Of a DNA stretch of 64,000 nt, positions 1 to 7,944 are shown piece by piece; the first letter of the stretch is position 1, and each line of letters opens with the position of its first letter. This stretch comes from Gaiellasilicea sp963789355 (lineage in GTDB: Bacteria; Actinomycetota; Thermoleophilia; Gaiellales; Gaiellaceae), in contig CAWBKK010000002.1 of assembly GCA_963789355.1 (NCBI GenBank), positions 248,001-312,000 on the forward strand, read 5' to 3'. Under the pieces are notes generated by a model that did not search any database, had not been told where the DNA came from, and saw nothing but the letters and a program-made list of their open reading frames with translations. The position numbers and the translations under genes were made by a program.

Positions 1-711
1 ATCACCTACCGGCTGATCGTGAAGGAGATCGCGGCGAAGAACGGCGTCTACGCGACCTTCATGCCGAAGCCGCTCTTCGGCGAGAACGGCTCGGGGATGC
101 ACACCCACATGTCCCTGTTCACGGACGGGCGGAACCAGTTCTTCGACAGCGACGATCCGAACCACCTCTCGCCGACCGCGAAGGCGTTCATCGCCGGCCT
201 GCTCCGCCACGCCCGCGAGCTCTCGGCGGTGTTCGCGCAGTGGGTCAACTCCTACAAGCGGCTCGTGCCCGGCTACGAGGCCCCGGTCTACGTCGCCTGG
301 TCGCAGCGCAACCGCTCGGCGCTGATCCGGATTCCGCTCTACAAGCCGGGCTCAGAGCAGGCGACGCGCGCGGAGATCCGCTGTCCCGATCCGGCCTGCA
401 ACCCGTACCTGACGTTCGCGGCGCTCCTCCACGCCGGCCTCGAGGGGATCGAGAAGGGCTACGAGCTCGAGGAGGCGATGGACTCGAACCTCTATCACCT
501 CTCGCCTGCGGAGCGCGACGAGCGCGGGATCGTCGCCCTGCCGGGCACGCTCGGTGAGGCCGTCGAGGAGCTCGCCGGCTCGGAGTTGATGAAGCGCGCG
601 CTCGGCGAGCACATTCACGAGCGCTACGTCGAGCTGAAGCGGAAAGAGTGGGACGACTATCGGATCCAGCTGACGCAGTGGGAGCTCGACCGCTACCTCG
701 CGGTGCTCTAG
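1..711 (+). CDS. glnA: Glutamine synthetase, C-terminal part (5' end outside window)
   Basis: This is the catalytic C-terminal half of type I glutamine synthetase, which joins ammonia to glutamate using ATP in the cytoplasm. The reading frame is open from base 1, so the gene begins before the window; 236 residues remain. Visible family motifs are ENGSGMHTHMSLF (ammonium and glutamate site), NSYKRLVPGYEAPVY, and the arginine-rich RNRSALIRIP followed by EIRCPDPACNPYL. After NLYHLSPAERDERGI the chain resembles the GSI-alpha group of Thermotoga and Gram-positive type, and I do not see the NLYDLPPE adenylylation loop of GSI-beta enzymes. If so, the enzyme is probably controlled by feedback or binding proteins, not adenylylation (inference). 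A terminator hairpin follows 76 bases after the TAG stop. Confidence 0.95.
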   Translation: MTYRLIVKEIAAKNGVYATFMPKPLFGENGSGMHTHMSLFTDGRNQFFDSDDPNHLSPTAKAFIAGLLRHARELSAVFAQWVNSYKRLVPGYEAPVYVAWSQRNRSALIRIPLYKPGSEQATRAEIRCPDPACNPYLTFAALLHAGLEGIEKGYELEEAMDSNLYHLSPAERDERGIVALPGTLGEAVEELAGSELMKRALGEHIHERYVELKRKEWDDYRIQLTQWELDRYLAVL

Positions 712-787
712 ACAGGCGCCCTCCGAGCGGCGCATAATCGACTGAGGACTGTGGCGCAAGGCGAGCGCTGCGTCCTAACTGACGGCC

Positions 788-818
788 GATCGCGGGCTCC
801 CTCTAGGAGCCCGTGATC
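788..818. terminator. Bidirectional terminator hairpin between glnA and the PRC-barrel gene
   Basis: A 13-bp stem (788-800 with 806-818, one G-U pair) encloses the loop CTCTA and is followed by GTTCT. It lies between two convergent genes, so it could end transcripts from both sides. The T-run is weak, as is usual in GC-rich actinobacteria. Confidence 0.6.
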
Positions 819-867
819 GTTCTACGGCCGCGCGTCCACCTCGGCGCCGCGACGCAAACGCAGCGTG

Positions 868-1119
868 CTAGAGAAACTTGCGGATCGACTCGCGCACCAC
901 GCTGAGGCCGATCACGCGGGTGCCGGTGTCGATCTCGCCGATCGCTTCCGCCGGCACGAGCCGGCGGCCACGCATGAACCCGCCGCGCACCGCGAGGGCG
1001 TCCGGCATGTCAGGCTGCGAGCCGTACATCGGCGACTCGACGCGACCGATCACACGGCCGCGGACATCCGCGACCAAAAAGCCCTTGACGCTGCGGAGGT
1101 CCAGCTCGATTGCACTCAT
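868..1119 (-). CDS. PRC-barrel domain protein
   Basis: An 83-residue cytoplasmic protein that looks like a single PRC-barrel, the small beta-barrel found in RimM, photosynthetic reaction-centre H subunits and many stress-related proteins. The pattern RSVKGFLVADVRGRVIGRVE at the N terminus is the typical opening strand pair with a central GxxVG-like turn. No catalytic residues are expected; the family generally mediates binding. It stands alone, convergent to glnA and divergent from the pdtaS gene. The ATG start is supported by a TAGGTT box ending 7 bases upstream, which suggests a leaderless mRNA. The precise role is unknown. Confidence 0.7.
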   Translation of the reverse strand: MSAIELDLRSVKGFLVADVRGRVIGRVESPMYGSQPDMPDALAVRGGFMRGRRLVPAEAIGEIDTGTRVIGLSVVRESIRKFL

Positions 1120-1126
1120 TGGTGAG

Positions 1127-1132
1127 AACCTA
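1127..1132 (-). promoter_or_regulatory. Putative -10 box (TAGGTT) of a leaderless promoter for the PRC-barrel gene
   Basis: On the minus strand TAGGTT ends 7 bases before the ATG at 1119. With this spacing transcription would start at or next to the A of the start codon. No clear -35 element is seen. Confidence 0.5.
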
Positions 1133-1202
1133 TTCCCGTCGTTTGAAGTTTCTCCCGCTGCTGCGGTAAGAAGTTTGTAAAGGGAGCACCGGACGGCACA
1201 CC

Positions 1203-1208
1203 TACAAT
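1203..1208 (+). promoter_or_regulatory. Putative -10 box (TACAAT) of a leaderless promoter for pdtaS
   Basis: TACAAT ends 6 bases before the GTG start at 1215. It is the closest match to the consensus TATAAT in the set of similarly placed boxes in this window, and it supports the chosen start. A clear -35 at 16-18 bases is not visible. Confidence 0.55.
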
Positions 1209-1214
1209 CGATCG

Positions 1215-2618
1215 GTGGACGCGACCGCTCGCCACCTCCGCCTGCTGACCGAGACGATCGCAGCCGTCAACTCGACGCTCGATCTCGAGGAGGTGCTCGC
1301 CCTCGTCGCGAGCAACGTCGCCGACGCCCTCGAGGCCGACGCCTGCTTCGTCTATCTCTACGACGAGCGTGCGAACGAGCTGGTGCTGCGGGCCACGCAC
1401 GGGACCAGCGTCGAGGAGATGACGCGCCGCCCACGGATGCGGCCGGGCGAGGGGATCACGGGCGCCGCCGCCGCCGAGCGCGCGCCGATCGCGATCGCGC
1501 AGCGGGCGCATCTCGATCCGCGCTTCAAGCTCTTCTCGAACCTGCCCGAAGACCAGTACGAGTCGATTCTCGCCGTGCCGATCCTGGCGAGAGACAAGCT
1601 CGAGGGCGCACTCAACGTCCGCACCCGCGAGCCGCGCGAGCACAGCCAGCCCGAGATCGACCTGCTCGTCGCGATTGCCTCGCAGGTCGCGCAGACGATC
1701 CAGCACGCGCGGCTCTACGCCGACGCGCAGCGCCGAGTGCACGAGCTCGAGGCCCTGGCCAAGATCTCCGAGGCCGTCTCCGAGTCGCTCTACCTGGAGG
1801 AGTCGCTGGAGGCGATCGTGAAGACGACGATTGCCGCCGTCAATGCCACCGGCGCCGCCCTCGTGCTCGAGGACGGCGAGATCGCCTGGCCGGAGGGACG
1901 CGCGGGCGCGCACAACGTGCGCCTGCCGCTGCGCTGGAAGCGGCGGCAGATCGGCGAGCTCGTCTGCGACCGCGACACGCCCTTCTCGGACGAGGAACGC
2001 AGCCTGCTCGAGGCGATCGCCCACCATGCCGCGGTCGCGCTCGAGCATGGTCGCGCGGTCATGCGCGGCGTGCTGGCCCAGGAGATCCACCACCGGGTCA
2101 AGAACAACCTGCAGACGGTGGCCTCGCTGCTCCGCCTGCAGGCTCGCGCCCCGGATCTCGACCCACGGCGGGCGCTGACGGACTCGGTCAACCGGATTCT
2201 CGCGATCGCAGCCGTACACGAGGTCCTGACCGAGCACCGCGAGGACGACGTCGACCTGGCCGAGCTGATCGAGCGGCTGCGCGCGATGATCGTGCAGGGG
2301 CTCGTCGCCGGCAAGGAGGTCGAGGCCCAGCTCGTACCGGTGTCGCTCGCGGGCGACCGCGCGACCGCGCTGGCCCTCGTGTTCACGGAGCTGTTCCAGA
2401 ACGCGCTCGAGCACGGCGGCGGCACAGTCCGGATCGAGCTCGCCCGCCGGGGCGACGACGTCGCGCTCGCCGTTGCCGACGACGGTGGCGGCCTCAACGG
2501 CAGCGGCGACGGAACGGGGCTCTCGATCGTGCGCGCCCTCGTCCGCGAGGAGCTCCAGGGGACGATCGAGCTGACGAGCGAGCCCGGCCTGCGCGCCGAG
2601 GTGCTCTTTCCGGCATGA
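1215..2618 (+). CDS. pdtaS: GAF-domain sensor histidine kinase, HisKA_2 type (PdtaS-like)
   Basis: A 467-residue cytosolic sensor kinase without membrane segments. Residues about 15-160 form a GAF domain, about 170-280 a second, more divergent GAF-like domain, about 285-365 the HisKA_2 dimerisation and phosphoacceptor region, and the rest the HATPase domain. The phosphoacceptor motif EIHHRVKNNLQ starts at residue 290; N-box residues are in ELFQNALEHG and the G-box in DGGGLNGSGDGTGLS. This architecture is that of mycobacterial PdtaS, which phosphorylates the ANTAR regulator PdtaR. The gene overlaps its partner by ATGA, so the two are translationally coupled, unlike the unlinked pair in Mycobacterium tuberculosis. 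The GTG start fits a -10 box placed for a leaderless transcript. The ligand sensed by the GAF domains is unknown. Confidence 0.88.
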   Translation: MDATARHLRLLTETIAAVNSTLDLEEVLALVASNVADALEADACFVYLYDERANELVLRATHGTSVEEMTRRPRMRPGEGITGAAAAERAPIAIAQRAHLDPRFKLFSNLPEDQYESILAVPILARDKLEGALNVRTREPREHSQPEIDLLVAIASQVAQTIQHARLYADAQRRVHELEALAKISEAVSESLYLEESLEAIVKTTIAAVNATGAALVLEDGEIAWPEGRAGAHNVRLPLRWKRRQIGELVCDRDTPFSDEERSLLEAIAHHAAVALEHGRAVMRGVLAQEIHHRVKNNLQTVASLLRLQARAPDLDPRRALTDSVNRILAIAAVHEVLTEHREDDVDLAELIERLRAMIVQGLVAGKEVEAQLVPVSLAGDRATALALVFTELFQNALEHGGGTVRIELARRGDDVALAVADDGGGLNGSGDGTGLSIVRALVREELQGTIELTSEPGLRAEVLFPA

Positions 2619-3181
2619 AGATCCTGATCGCCGAGGATGAGACGATCATCCGGATGGACCTCCGTTCTCTGCTCGAGGGCGCGGGCTTCGACGTCTGCGC
2701 CGAGGCGCGCGACGGCGAGGAGGCGGTCGAGCTGGCGCGGCAGGAGCAGCCCGATCTCGCCGTGCTGGACGTGAAGATGCCGCGCCTGGACGGGATCGAG
2801 GCGGCGAAGCGGATCCTCGAGGAGCGGCCGATCCCGATCGTGATGGTGACCGCGTACGGCGAGCGGGAGCTCGTGGCGCGGGCGGTCGAGGCGGGTGTCT
2901 TCGGCTATCTGGTCAAGCCGTTCCGCGAGACCGACCTGCTGCCCGCGATCGAGACGGCGCGCGCCCGCCACGACGAGTTGACGGCGCTGCGAGAAGAGGC
3001 CGACTCGCTCGCGGACGCGCTCGCCGCGCGCAAGGCGATCGAACGGGCAAAGGGCCTGCTGATGGCCAAGGAGGGCCTGTCCGAGCAGGATGCCTTCGCG
3101 CGGCTGCGGAAGGCGAGCCAGGTCTCGGGGAAGCCGCTCAAAGTCGTCGCCGAAGCGGTGGTCGCTGCGCTCGACGGTTAG
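2615..3181 (+). CDS. pdtaR: Response regulator with ANTAR RNA-binding domain (PdtaR-like)
   Basis: A 188-residue regulator: receiver domain at residues 1-120 and an ANTAR domain at about 125-185. The receiver has acidic residues E7 and D8, phosphoacceptor D52 in AVLDVKMPRLDG, the switch residue in VMVTAYGE and the lysine in YLVKPFRETD. ANTAR domains bind paired stem-loops in RNA and prevent transcription termination; phosphorylation usually drives dimerisation. The helical segment AIERAKGLLMAKEGLSEQDA is the ANTAR core. Its kinase is the overlapping upstream gene. The stop codon overlaps the stop of the convergent DUF4349 gene by 4 bases. RNA targets cannot be named from this window. Confidence 0.9.
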   Translation: MKILIAEDETIIRMDLRSLLEGAGFDVCAEARDGEEAVELARQEQPDLAVLDVKMPRLDGIEAAKRILEERPIPIVMVTAYGERELVARAVEAGVFGYLVKPFRETDLLPAIETARARHDELTALREEADSLADALAARKAIERAKGLLMAKEGLSEQDAFARLRKASQVSGKPLKVVAEAVVAALDG

Positions 3182-4248
3182 TTCTGCTCGAGGAGGCGGG
3201 TCTCGACCTGCCGGCGCCGGAGCCGGAGCGCGAGCCAGATGAGGATCCCGAGCAGGATGAATGGACCCGCGACGACGAGGAAGAAGAGAATCGCGATCCC
3301 CTCCCACCTGAGCACGTCCTTGACGTCGTCGAGCGCGCTGCCGCCACCGACGGCCGCCGGCTCGATCTCCTCCGTCGTCAGCGAGAGATAGATCGTGGCG
3401 GTGCGGGCCTCGGTGACCGTCGCGCTGCGGGCCTGGCGCAGGGAAGTCAGCCTCTGACGGGCATTCGTGAGGCGACCCTCGAGCACGGAGCGCGTCTCAT
3501 CCGAAAGCGTCGTGGTCGCGAGTCGTGCCCGAAGCTGCGCGACCTGTCGCTGGGCCTGCTCGATCTGCGTCTGCAGGCTGTCGGCCTGCTGCTGCAGGTC
3601 GTCGATGCCGTAGCGCTGGCCGACGATCGTGCCGAGCGCGGCGAGTTGTGCCATCGCGCTCTGGACCCGCGCGGTCGGGATCCGCAGCGTGATCTGAGCC
3701 GCTCCGACGCCCGCGGCCGGGGCGTCGTACTGGAGCGACGCGACGCTGCCGTCGTGTCGCAGCGCGATCTGCTGGGCCCGCTTCGTCGCGGTCGAGAGCG
3801 CTTCGACGTCGTCCACGCGCAGCCGCAGCTCGGCCTCGTAGCGCTGGAGTTGCCCGGTCGAGGGCGGGACGATGCCGGCCCTGCTTCCGGCTGCGTCTTC
3901 GGCGACCTTGGTCGTGGGCGGGGCAGCGGCCTGGCTCTCGAGCGCCGAGCTGGGCATCGTCGAGGCGCCGCGGCTGTCGTAGTTGGCGGTCGCGGAGGAC
4001 GCGGACTCATCGCCGCCGCCGGTGACGCCATCGCGCGTGAGCCCGATCACCCCTGCCGCGACGAGCGCGACGAGCACCGTCGCCGGCACGGCCAGCACGA
4101 GCCTCCGCCAGCCCCACGTGAAGCGGACGCGGTCGAGAAAGGGCTCGCGCGCCGGCTCCTCGACGCTCAGCGCTCGTACGCGCTCGCGCAGCGCCGACGG
4201 CGCCGAGGGCTTCGTCGCCCGGATCTCGTTCAGCAGCGTCTCAGACAT
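3178..4248 (-). CDS. DUF4349 membrane protein, probable partner of the ECF sigma factor
   Basis: A 356-residue protein with a cytosolic N-terminal stretch of about 48 residues, a membrane segment near residues 50-70, an extracytoplasmic domain with a long heptad-like coiled coil (about 205-265, rich in Q, L and R) and a second membrane segment near 318-342 followed by basic residues. The ectodomain matches the DUF4349 pattern: a repeated alpha/beta unit with VSLQYD-like strands around the coiled coil. It is expressed directly after the ECF sigma gene with an 8-base overlap, and its short N-terminal domain is placed where an anti-sigma domain would be. I infer it restrains the sigma factor and senses an envelope signal; no HXXXCXXC zinc anti-sigma motif is present, so this remains a hypothesis. 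Confidence 0.75.
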   Translation of the reverse strand: MSETLLNEIRATKPSAPSALRERVRALSVEEPAREPFLDRVRFTWGWRRLVLAVPATVLVALVAAGVIGLTRDGVTGGGDESASSATANYDSRGASTMPSSALESQAAAPPTTKVAEDAAGSRAGIVPPSTGQLQRYEAELRLRVDDVEALSTATKRAQQIALRHDGSVASLQYDAPAAGVGAAQITLRIPTARVQSAMAQLAALGTIVGQRYGIDDLQQQADSLQTQIEQAQRQVAQLRARLATTTLSDETRSVLEGRLTNARQRLTSLRQARSATVTEARTATIYLSLTTEEIEPAAVGGGSALDDVKDVLRWEGIAILFFLVVAGPFILLGILIWLALRLRRRQVETRLLEQN

Positions 4249-4762
4249 GGATGCTCACCTTCTCCTCGAGCTTCTTCAGGGCTCTCGACAACCGCGTCGA
4301 GACCGCAGTGGGGCTGATCCCGAGCACGCGCGCGGCCTCGTCGCCGTCGAGCTCGAGCAGGACGCGCAGCGCAATCACCTCACGCTCGCCGGCGCTGAGC
4401 TCGCGCAGGGCCGCCTCGAGCTCCGGAGACAATCCTTCGGCGAAGCTGGTCTCGAGCCGGTCCGGCACCGCCACGCGCTGCTCCCGCCGCTGGCGGCGCT
4501 CCTCGGCGCGAAACCAGTCGAGCGCGGTCGTGCGGGCGATCTGGCAGAGCCAGGTGCGGGCGCTTCCTCGGGACGGATCGAAGCGGCGCCAGAGCTTCAA
4601 GGCCTTCTCGAAGGTGTCGGCCGCGAGATCCTCCGCCAGCGAGCGATCGCGGGTCAGATAGACGAGATACGCGTACACGTCGTCGAGGTGCTCCGCCGCG
4701 GTCGTGGCAAAGGACGCCGACCAGGCCGGCTGTCCGCGTGCCGGAAGCGTCATCGCTTGCAC
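4241..4762 (-). CDS. ECF-type RNA polymerase sigma factor
   Basis: A sigma-70 family factor of the extracytoplasmic-function class (173 residues). Region 2 covers about residues 25-90 (DDVYAYLVYLTRDRSLAEDL, then WLCQIARTTALDWFRAEER) and region 4 about 112-165 (LSAGEREVIALRVLLELDGD, then VLGISPTAVSTRLSRALKKL). It directs RNA polymerase to a small regulon. Two starts are possible: GTG at 4762 or ATG at 4753, three codons later; neither has a convincing ribosome site. It is followed by an overlapping DUF4349 membrane gene, the usual place for the anti-sigma factor. The regulon cannot be read from this window. Confidence 0.88.
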   Translation of the reverse strand: MQAMTLPARGQPAWSASFATTAAEHLDDVYAYLVYLTRDRSLAEDLAADTFEKALKLWRRFDPSRGSARTWLCQIARTTALDWFRAEERRQRREQRVAVPDRLETSFAEGLSPELEAALRELSAGEREVIALRVLLELDGDEAARVLGISPTAVSTRLSRALKKLEEKVSIHV

Positions 4763-4864
4763 ACCGTCTCTACGCCGCCGGTTGCCTGTTCGTCACGCAT
4801 GTCTCAGGATTGCGCACGTGAGCGAGGAAACCTTCGACGAGACGACAGCGGCGTAGGCCGCAGC

Positions 4865-6076
4865 GTGGAACGCATTCCCGTAGCGGTCGTCGGCGCCGGT
4901 CAAGCCGGGCTCGCCGTCAGCCACGAGCTGACGGCGCTGGACGTCGAGCACGTCGTCCTCGAGCGCGGCCGCGTCGGGCAGTCGTGGCGCGACCGCTGGG
5001 ACAGCTTCTGCCTCGTGACGCCGAACTGGACTGTGCGGCTGCCCGGCGGCGCGTACGCCGGCCCCGACCCCGACGGGTTCATGCCGCGGGACGAGATCGC
5101 CGCGTTCCTCGAGCGCTACGCGTCCGCGTTTGGCGCGCCGGTGCGTGAGGGCGTCGAGGTCAACGCGGTCGAAGGCCGAGCTGGAGGGTTCCTGCTCCGC
5201 ACGTCGGCGGGCGACCTCGAGGCGGGCACGCTCGTCGTCGCGAGCGGCACGTACAAGCGGCCGCACCTCCCGTCGGCGGCCGCGACCCTGCCGGAGGAAG
5301 TGCTCGTACTGACCGCCGAGGACTACCGCTCTGCCGCGGCGCTCCCCGACGGAGCGGTGCTCGTGGTCGGCAGCGGTCAGTCGGGGTGCCAGATCGGCGA
5401 GGAGCTGCACGAGGCTGGCCGTGAGGTCGTCCTCTCCTGCGGCAAGGCCCCCTGGGCACCGCGCCGGATCGATGGCCACGATCTGGTCTGGTGGCTGCTG
5501 GAGAGCGGCTTCCTCGACGCCTCGACCGACTCGCTGCCGAGCCCGGGAGCGCGCCTGTCGGCGAACGTCCTCGGGACGGGGAAGGACGGCGGACACGACC
5601 TGAACATCCGCATCCTCCGTGCCAGGGGTGTCACGGTCGCCGGCCGCTTCGTTGCCGCCGATGGCGGTCGCGCCCGCTTCGCGCCCGATCTCCCCGAGAG
5701 CGTTGCGTGGGGTGACGAGCGCTACCGGATGCTGGCTGGGCTGTTCGGAAAGCTGGCCGCGGAGCGCGGCCTCGACGCCCAGCTCGACGAGCCGCCCCCG
5801 TTCGAGGATGCGGGGCCGGAGAGCGTCGAGCTCGACCGCTTCGGCGCCGTCGTCTTCACCTCCGGCTTCCGGCCCGACTACACGACCTGGCTGCCGTGGC
5901 CGGACGCCTTCGACGCGCAGGGCTTCCCTCTTCACGAGGACGGCGAGAGCACGGTCGTTCCCAGGCTCTACTTCCTCGGCGTCCACTTTCTGCGCAAACG
6001 CAAGTCGTCGCTGTTGATCGGCGTCGGCGAGGACGCCGCGATCGTCGCGCGGCGGATCGCCGGCGCCTACGCCTGA
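4865..6076 (+). CDS. Flavin-dependent monooxygenase/oxidoreductase (CzcO/FMO-like)
   Basis: A 403-residue two-dinucleotide-binding flavoprotein. The FAD Rossmann motif GAGQAG lies at residues 10-15, followed by the acidic strand end VVLERG; the NAD(P)H-binding motif GSGQSGCQ is near residue 165. Between them FLVTPNW-like and GTYKRP segments match the FMO/CzcO family (putative flavoprotein K+ transport or Baeyer-Villiger type enzymes). The C-terminal VFTSGFRPDY is the family's ATG-like motif. The substrate is unknown. I chose the GTG at 4865, which puts the Rossmann fold at the N terminus; the frame is open far upstream but without family sequence. The 3' end overlaps the convergent ABC-F gene by 10 bases. 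Confidence 0.8.
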   Translation: MERIPVAVVGAGQAGLAVSHELTALDVEHVVLERGRVGQSWRDRWDSFCLVTPNWTVRLPGGAYAGPDPDGFMPRDEIAAFLERYASAFGAPVREGVEVNAVEGRAGGFLLRTSAGDLEAGTLVVASGTYKRPHLPSAAATLPEEVLVLTAEDYRSAAALPDGAVLVVGSGQSGCQIGEELHEAGREVVLSCGKAPWAPRRIDGHDLVWWLLESGFLDASTDSLPSPGARLSANVLGTGKDGGHDLNIRILRARGVTVAGRFVAADGGRARFAPDLPESVAWGDERYRMLAGLFGKLAAERGLDAQLDEPPPFEDAGPESVELDRFGAVVFTSGFRPDYTTWLPWPDAFDAQGFPLHEDGESTVVPRLYFLGVHFLRKRKSSLLIGVGEDAAIVARRIAGAYA

Positions 6077-7911
6077 GCGGCTTCGAACAGCTGCTCCCAG
6101 CGCGCGAGCAGCTGCTGCAGGTCCTCGCGGGCGGCGGTGTGCGCCGCCAGCGTCTCCGCGTTCCCCCAGTCGTCCGCGAGCCGGCGCTCCAGCTCGGCGA
6201 GCTCGAGTTCGCGGGCCTGGATCGACGCCTCGATCTGCTCGAGCTCGCTCGGGCGCGCCTTCGCCGGCTTCTCGGGACGCGGCTTCTCCTTCCGTTCCTT
6301 CGGCGGGCCGGGGGGCGCTGCCGACTCGTCGTCGCGAATCCGAGCGTAGTCGGCCCAGCCGCCGGCGTACGAGCGGAGGCGGCCGTCTTCGACCGCGACG
6401 ATCCGCTCGGCGACCGCGTCGAGGACGGCCCGGTCGTGGGAGACGAGGAGCACGGTGCCGGGGAACGCCTCGAGTGCGGCCTCCAGGGCCTCGCGGCTCT
6501 CGAGGTCGAGGTGGTTGGTGGGCTCGTCGAGGACGAGGAAGTTCGAGCCCGAGGCGACGACGAGAGCGAGCGCGAGCCGGCGCCGCTCGCCGCCGGAGAG
6601 CGCGACCACCGGCTTGTCGTGGTCGTCCCAGCCGGAGAAGAGAAAGCGGCCCAGGAGTGCCTGCGCCTGCGCCCGCTGGAGCCCGGTGGCGCCCATCGTG
6701 CACTCGAGCACGCTGCCGCGCTCGTCGAGCTCGACCTCGTGCTGGGAGAAGTACGCGACCTCGACGCCGTGCCCGATCCGGCCCAGACGCCCGGCGACGA
6801 TCGCCTCGAGCAGGGTCGACTTGCCCGAGCCGTTCGGCCCGATCAACGCCACGTGCTCGCCGCGCTCGAGCACGAGCTCGGCGTCCGCAAGGAGCGGCTT
6901 CGAGCCTGCCGCGAGGTCGAAGCCCTCCGCCTCGATCACCATCCGACCGCTCCGCGCGGGCTTCAGGAACTCGAAGCCGAGCGTGCGCCTGCCGGCCCGC
7001 GGCGCCTCGACGCGCTCGGCCTCAATCCGCGCGATCTGCTTCAGCTTCGCCTGGGCCTGGCGCGATTTCGTTCCGTAGCGGAAGCGGGCGACGAAGCGGT
7101 CGAGCCGCGCGATGTCCTCGGCCTGCCGTTCGGCGAACTTCGCCTGCATCGCCAGCCGGGCCGCCTTCTCCTGCCGCCAGACGTGCCACTTGCCGGGGAA
7201 GTACGTGGACTTGCCGCCTTCCAGCTCGAGGACGGCGGTGCCGACCGACTCCAGGAACCAGCGATCGTGCGCGACGAGGATCACGGCTGCGTCGATCGTG
7301 GACAGCTCCTGCTCCAGCCACTCCATCGACTCCATGTCGAGGTGGTTCGTGGGCTCGTCGAGCAGCAGCAGGTCGGGGCCGCCGGACAGGGCGCGGGCGA
7401 GCGAGGCGCGCGTCAGCTCACCTCCGGAGAAGGTCTCGAGGCCGCGGTCGAGGTCGGCGTCGGCGAACCCGAGCCCGCGCAGGACGGAGGTCGCGTGATC
7501 GCGCCAGCCGTAGCCGCCCGCGTGCTCGAGCCGAGCCTGCGCCTCCCCATAGCGGCGGAGCGTCTCCGCCGCGTGGTCGCCGCCGGCCATCGCCTCCTCG
7601 AGCCGCCGGAGCTCCCGCTCGGCCTCGATCAGGTCCGCGGCGCCGGAAAGCGCGTACTCGCGGAGCGTGAAGCCGCCGAGCCGCGGCGGCCGCTGGTCGT
7701 GCAGCGCGACGCGCGCGCCCTTCTCCCAGGCGAGCTCGCCGCCGGCCAGCTCGGTCTCGCCGATCAGGGCACGCAGCAGCGTCGTCTTGCCGGCACCGTT
7801 CGGGCCTGCGAGAGCGAGCCGGTCGCGCCGCTCGACCTTGAACGAGACGCCGTCGAAGAGCGGGTCACCGGAGAGCTCCTTCCGGAGCGACGATGCGATC
7901 AGGACAGCCAC
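6067..7911 (-). CDS. ABC-F family ATP-binding protein
   Basis: A 614-residue soluble protein with two ABC ATPase domains and no membrane segments, the hallmark of ABC-F proteins that act on the ribosome. Domain 1 has Walker A GPNGAGKTT at residues 36-44 and signature FSGGELTRASLARAL; domain 2 has Walker A GPNGSGKST and signature LSGGERRRLALAL. Both Walker B motifs end in DEPTNHLD, typical of ABC-F. The linker between domains (about residues 235-310) is basic and helical, and a charged C-terminal coiled coil ends the protein, as in Uup-like members. It may rescue stalled ribosomes or protect against antibiotics; sequence alone does not decide. Its GTG start and -10 box face those of the tkt operon, with overlapping promoter regions. 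Confidence 0.9.
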   Translation of the reverse strand: MAVLIASSLRKELSGDPLFDGVSFKVERRDRLALAGPNGAGKTTLLRALIGETELAGGELAWEKGARVALHDQRPPRLGGFTLREYALSGAADLIEAERELRRLEEAMAGGDHAAETLRRYGEAQARLEHAGGYGWRDHATSVLRGLGFADADLDRGLETFSGGELTRASLARALSGGPDLLLLDEPTNHLDMESMEWLEQELSTIDAAVILVAHDRWFLESVGTAVLELEGGKSTYFPGKWHVWRQEKAARLAMQAKFAERQAEDIARLDRFVARFRYGTKSRQAQAKLKQIARIEAERVEAPRAGRRTLGFEFLKPARSGRMVIEAEGFDLAAGSKPLLADAELVLERGEHVALIGPNGSGKSTLLEAIVAGRLGRIGHGVEVAYFSQHEVELDERGSVLECTMGATGLQRAQAQALLGRFLFSGWDDHDKPVVALSGGERRRLALALVVASGSNFLVLDEPTNHLDLESREALEAALEAFPGTVLLVSHDRAVLDAVAERIVAVEDGRLRSYAGGWADYARIRDDESAAPPGPPKERKEKPRPEKPAKARPSELEQIEASIQARELELAELERRLADDWGNAETLAAHTAAREDLQQLLARWEQLFEAAQA

Positions 7912-7917
7912 GCCCTA

Positions 7918-7923
7918 AGGGTA
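7918..7923 (-). promoter_or_regulatory. Putative -10 box (TACCCT) of a leaderless promoter for the ABC-F gene
   Basis: On the minus strand TACCCT ends 6 bases before the GTG at 7911. It lies only 9 bases from the oppositely oriented tkt box, so the two promoters should interfere. Confidence 0.5.
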
Positions 7924-7932
7924 GTGGCGGGT

Positions 7933-7938
7933 TATCCT
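7933..7938 (+). promoter_or_regulatory. Putative -10 box (TATCCT) of a leaderless promoter for the tkt operon
   Basis: TATCCT ends 6 bases before the GTG start at 7945. Its -35 region would fall on the start codon of the divergent ABC-F gene. Confidence 0.5.
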
Positions 7939-7944
7939 CGCGTC

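Noticed and set aside
4793..6703. Minus-strand frame of 636 codons opposite the flavoprotein gene
   Set aside because: The flavoprotein motifs on the plus strand are unmistakable; the minus frame is low-complexity shadow.
5896..7944. Plus-strand frame running through the ABC-F gene into tkt
   Set aside because: Transketolase begins at 7945; the upstream part is antisense to the ABC-F gene and has no family resemblance.
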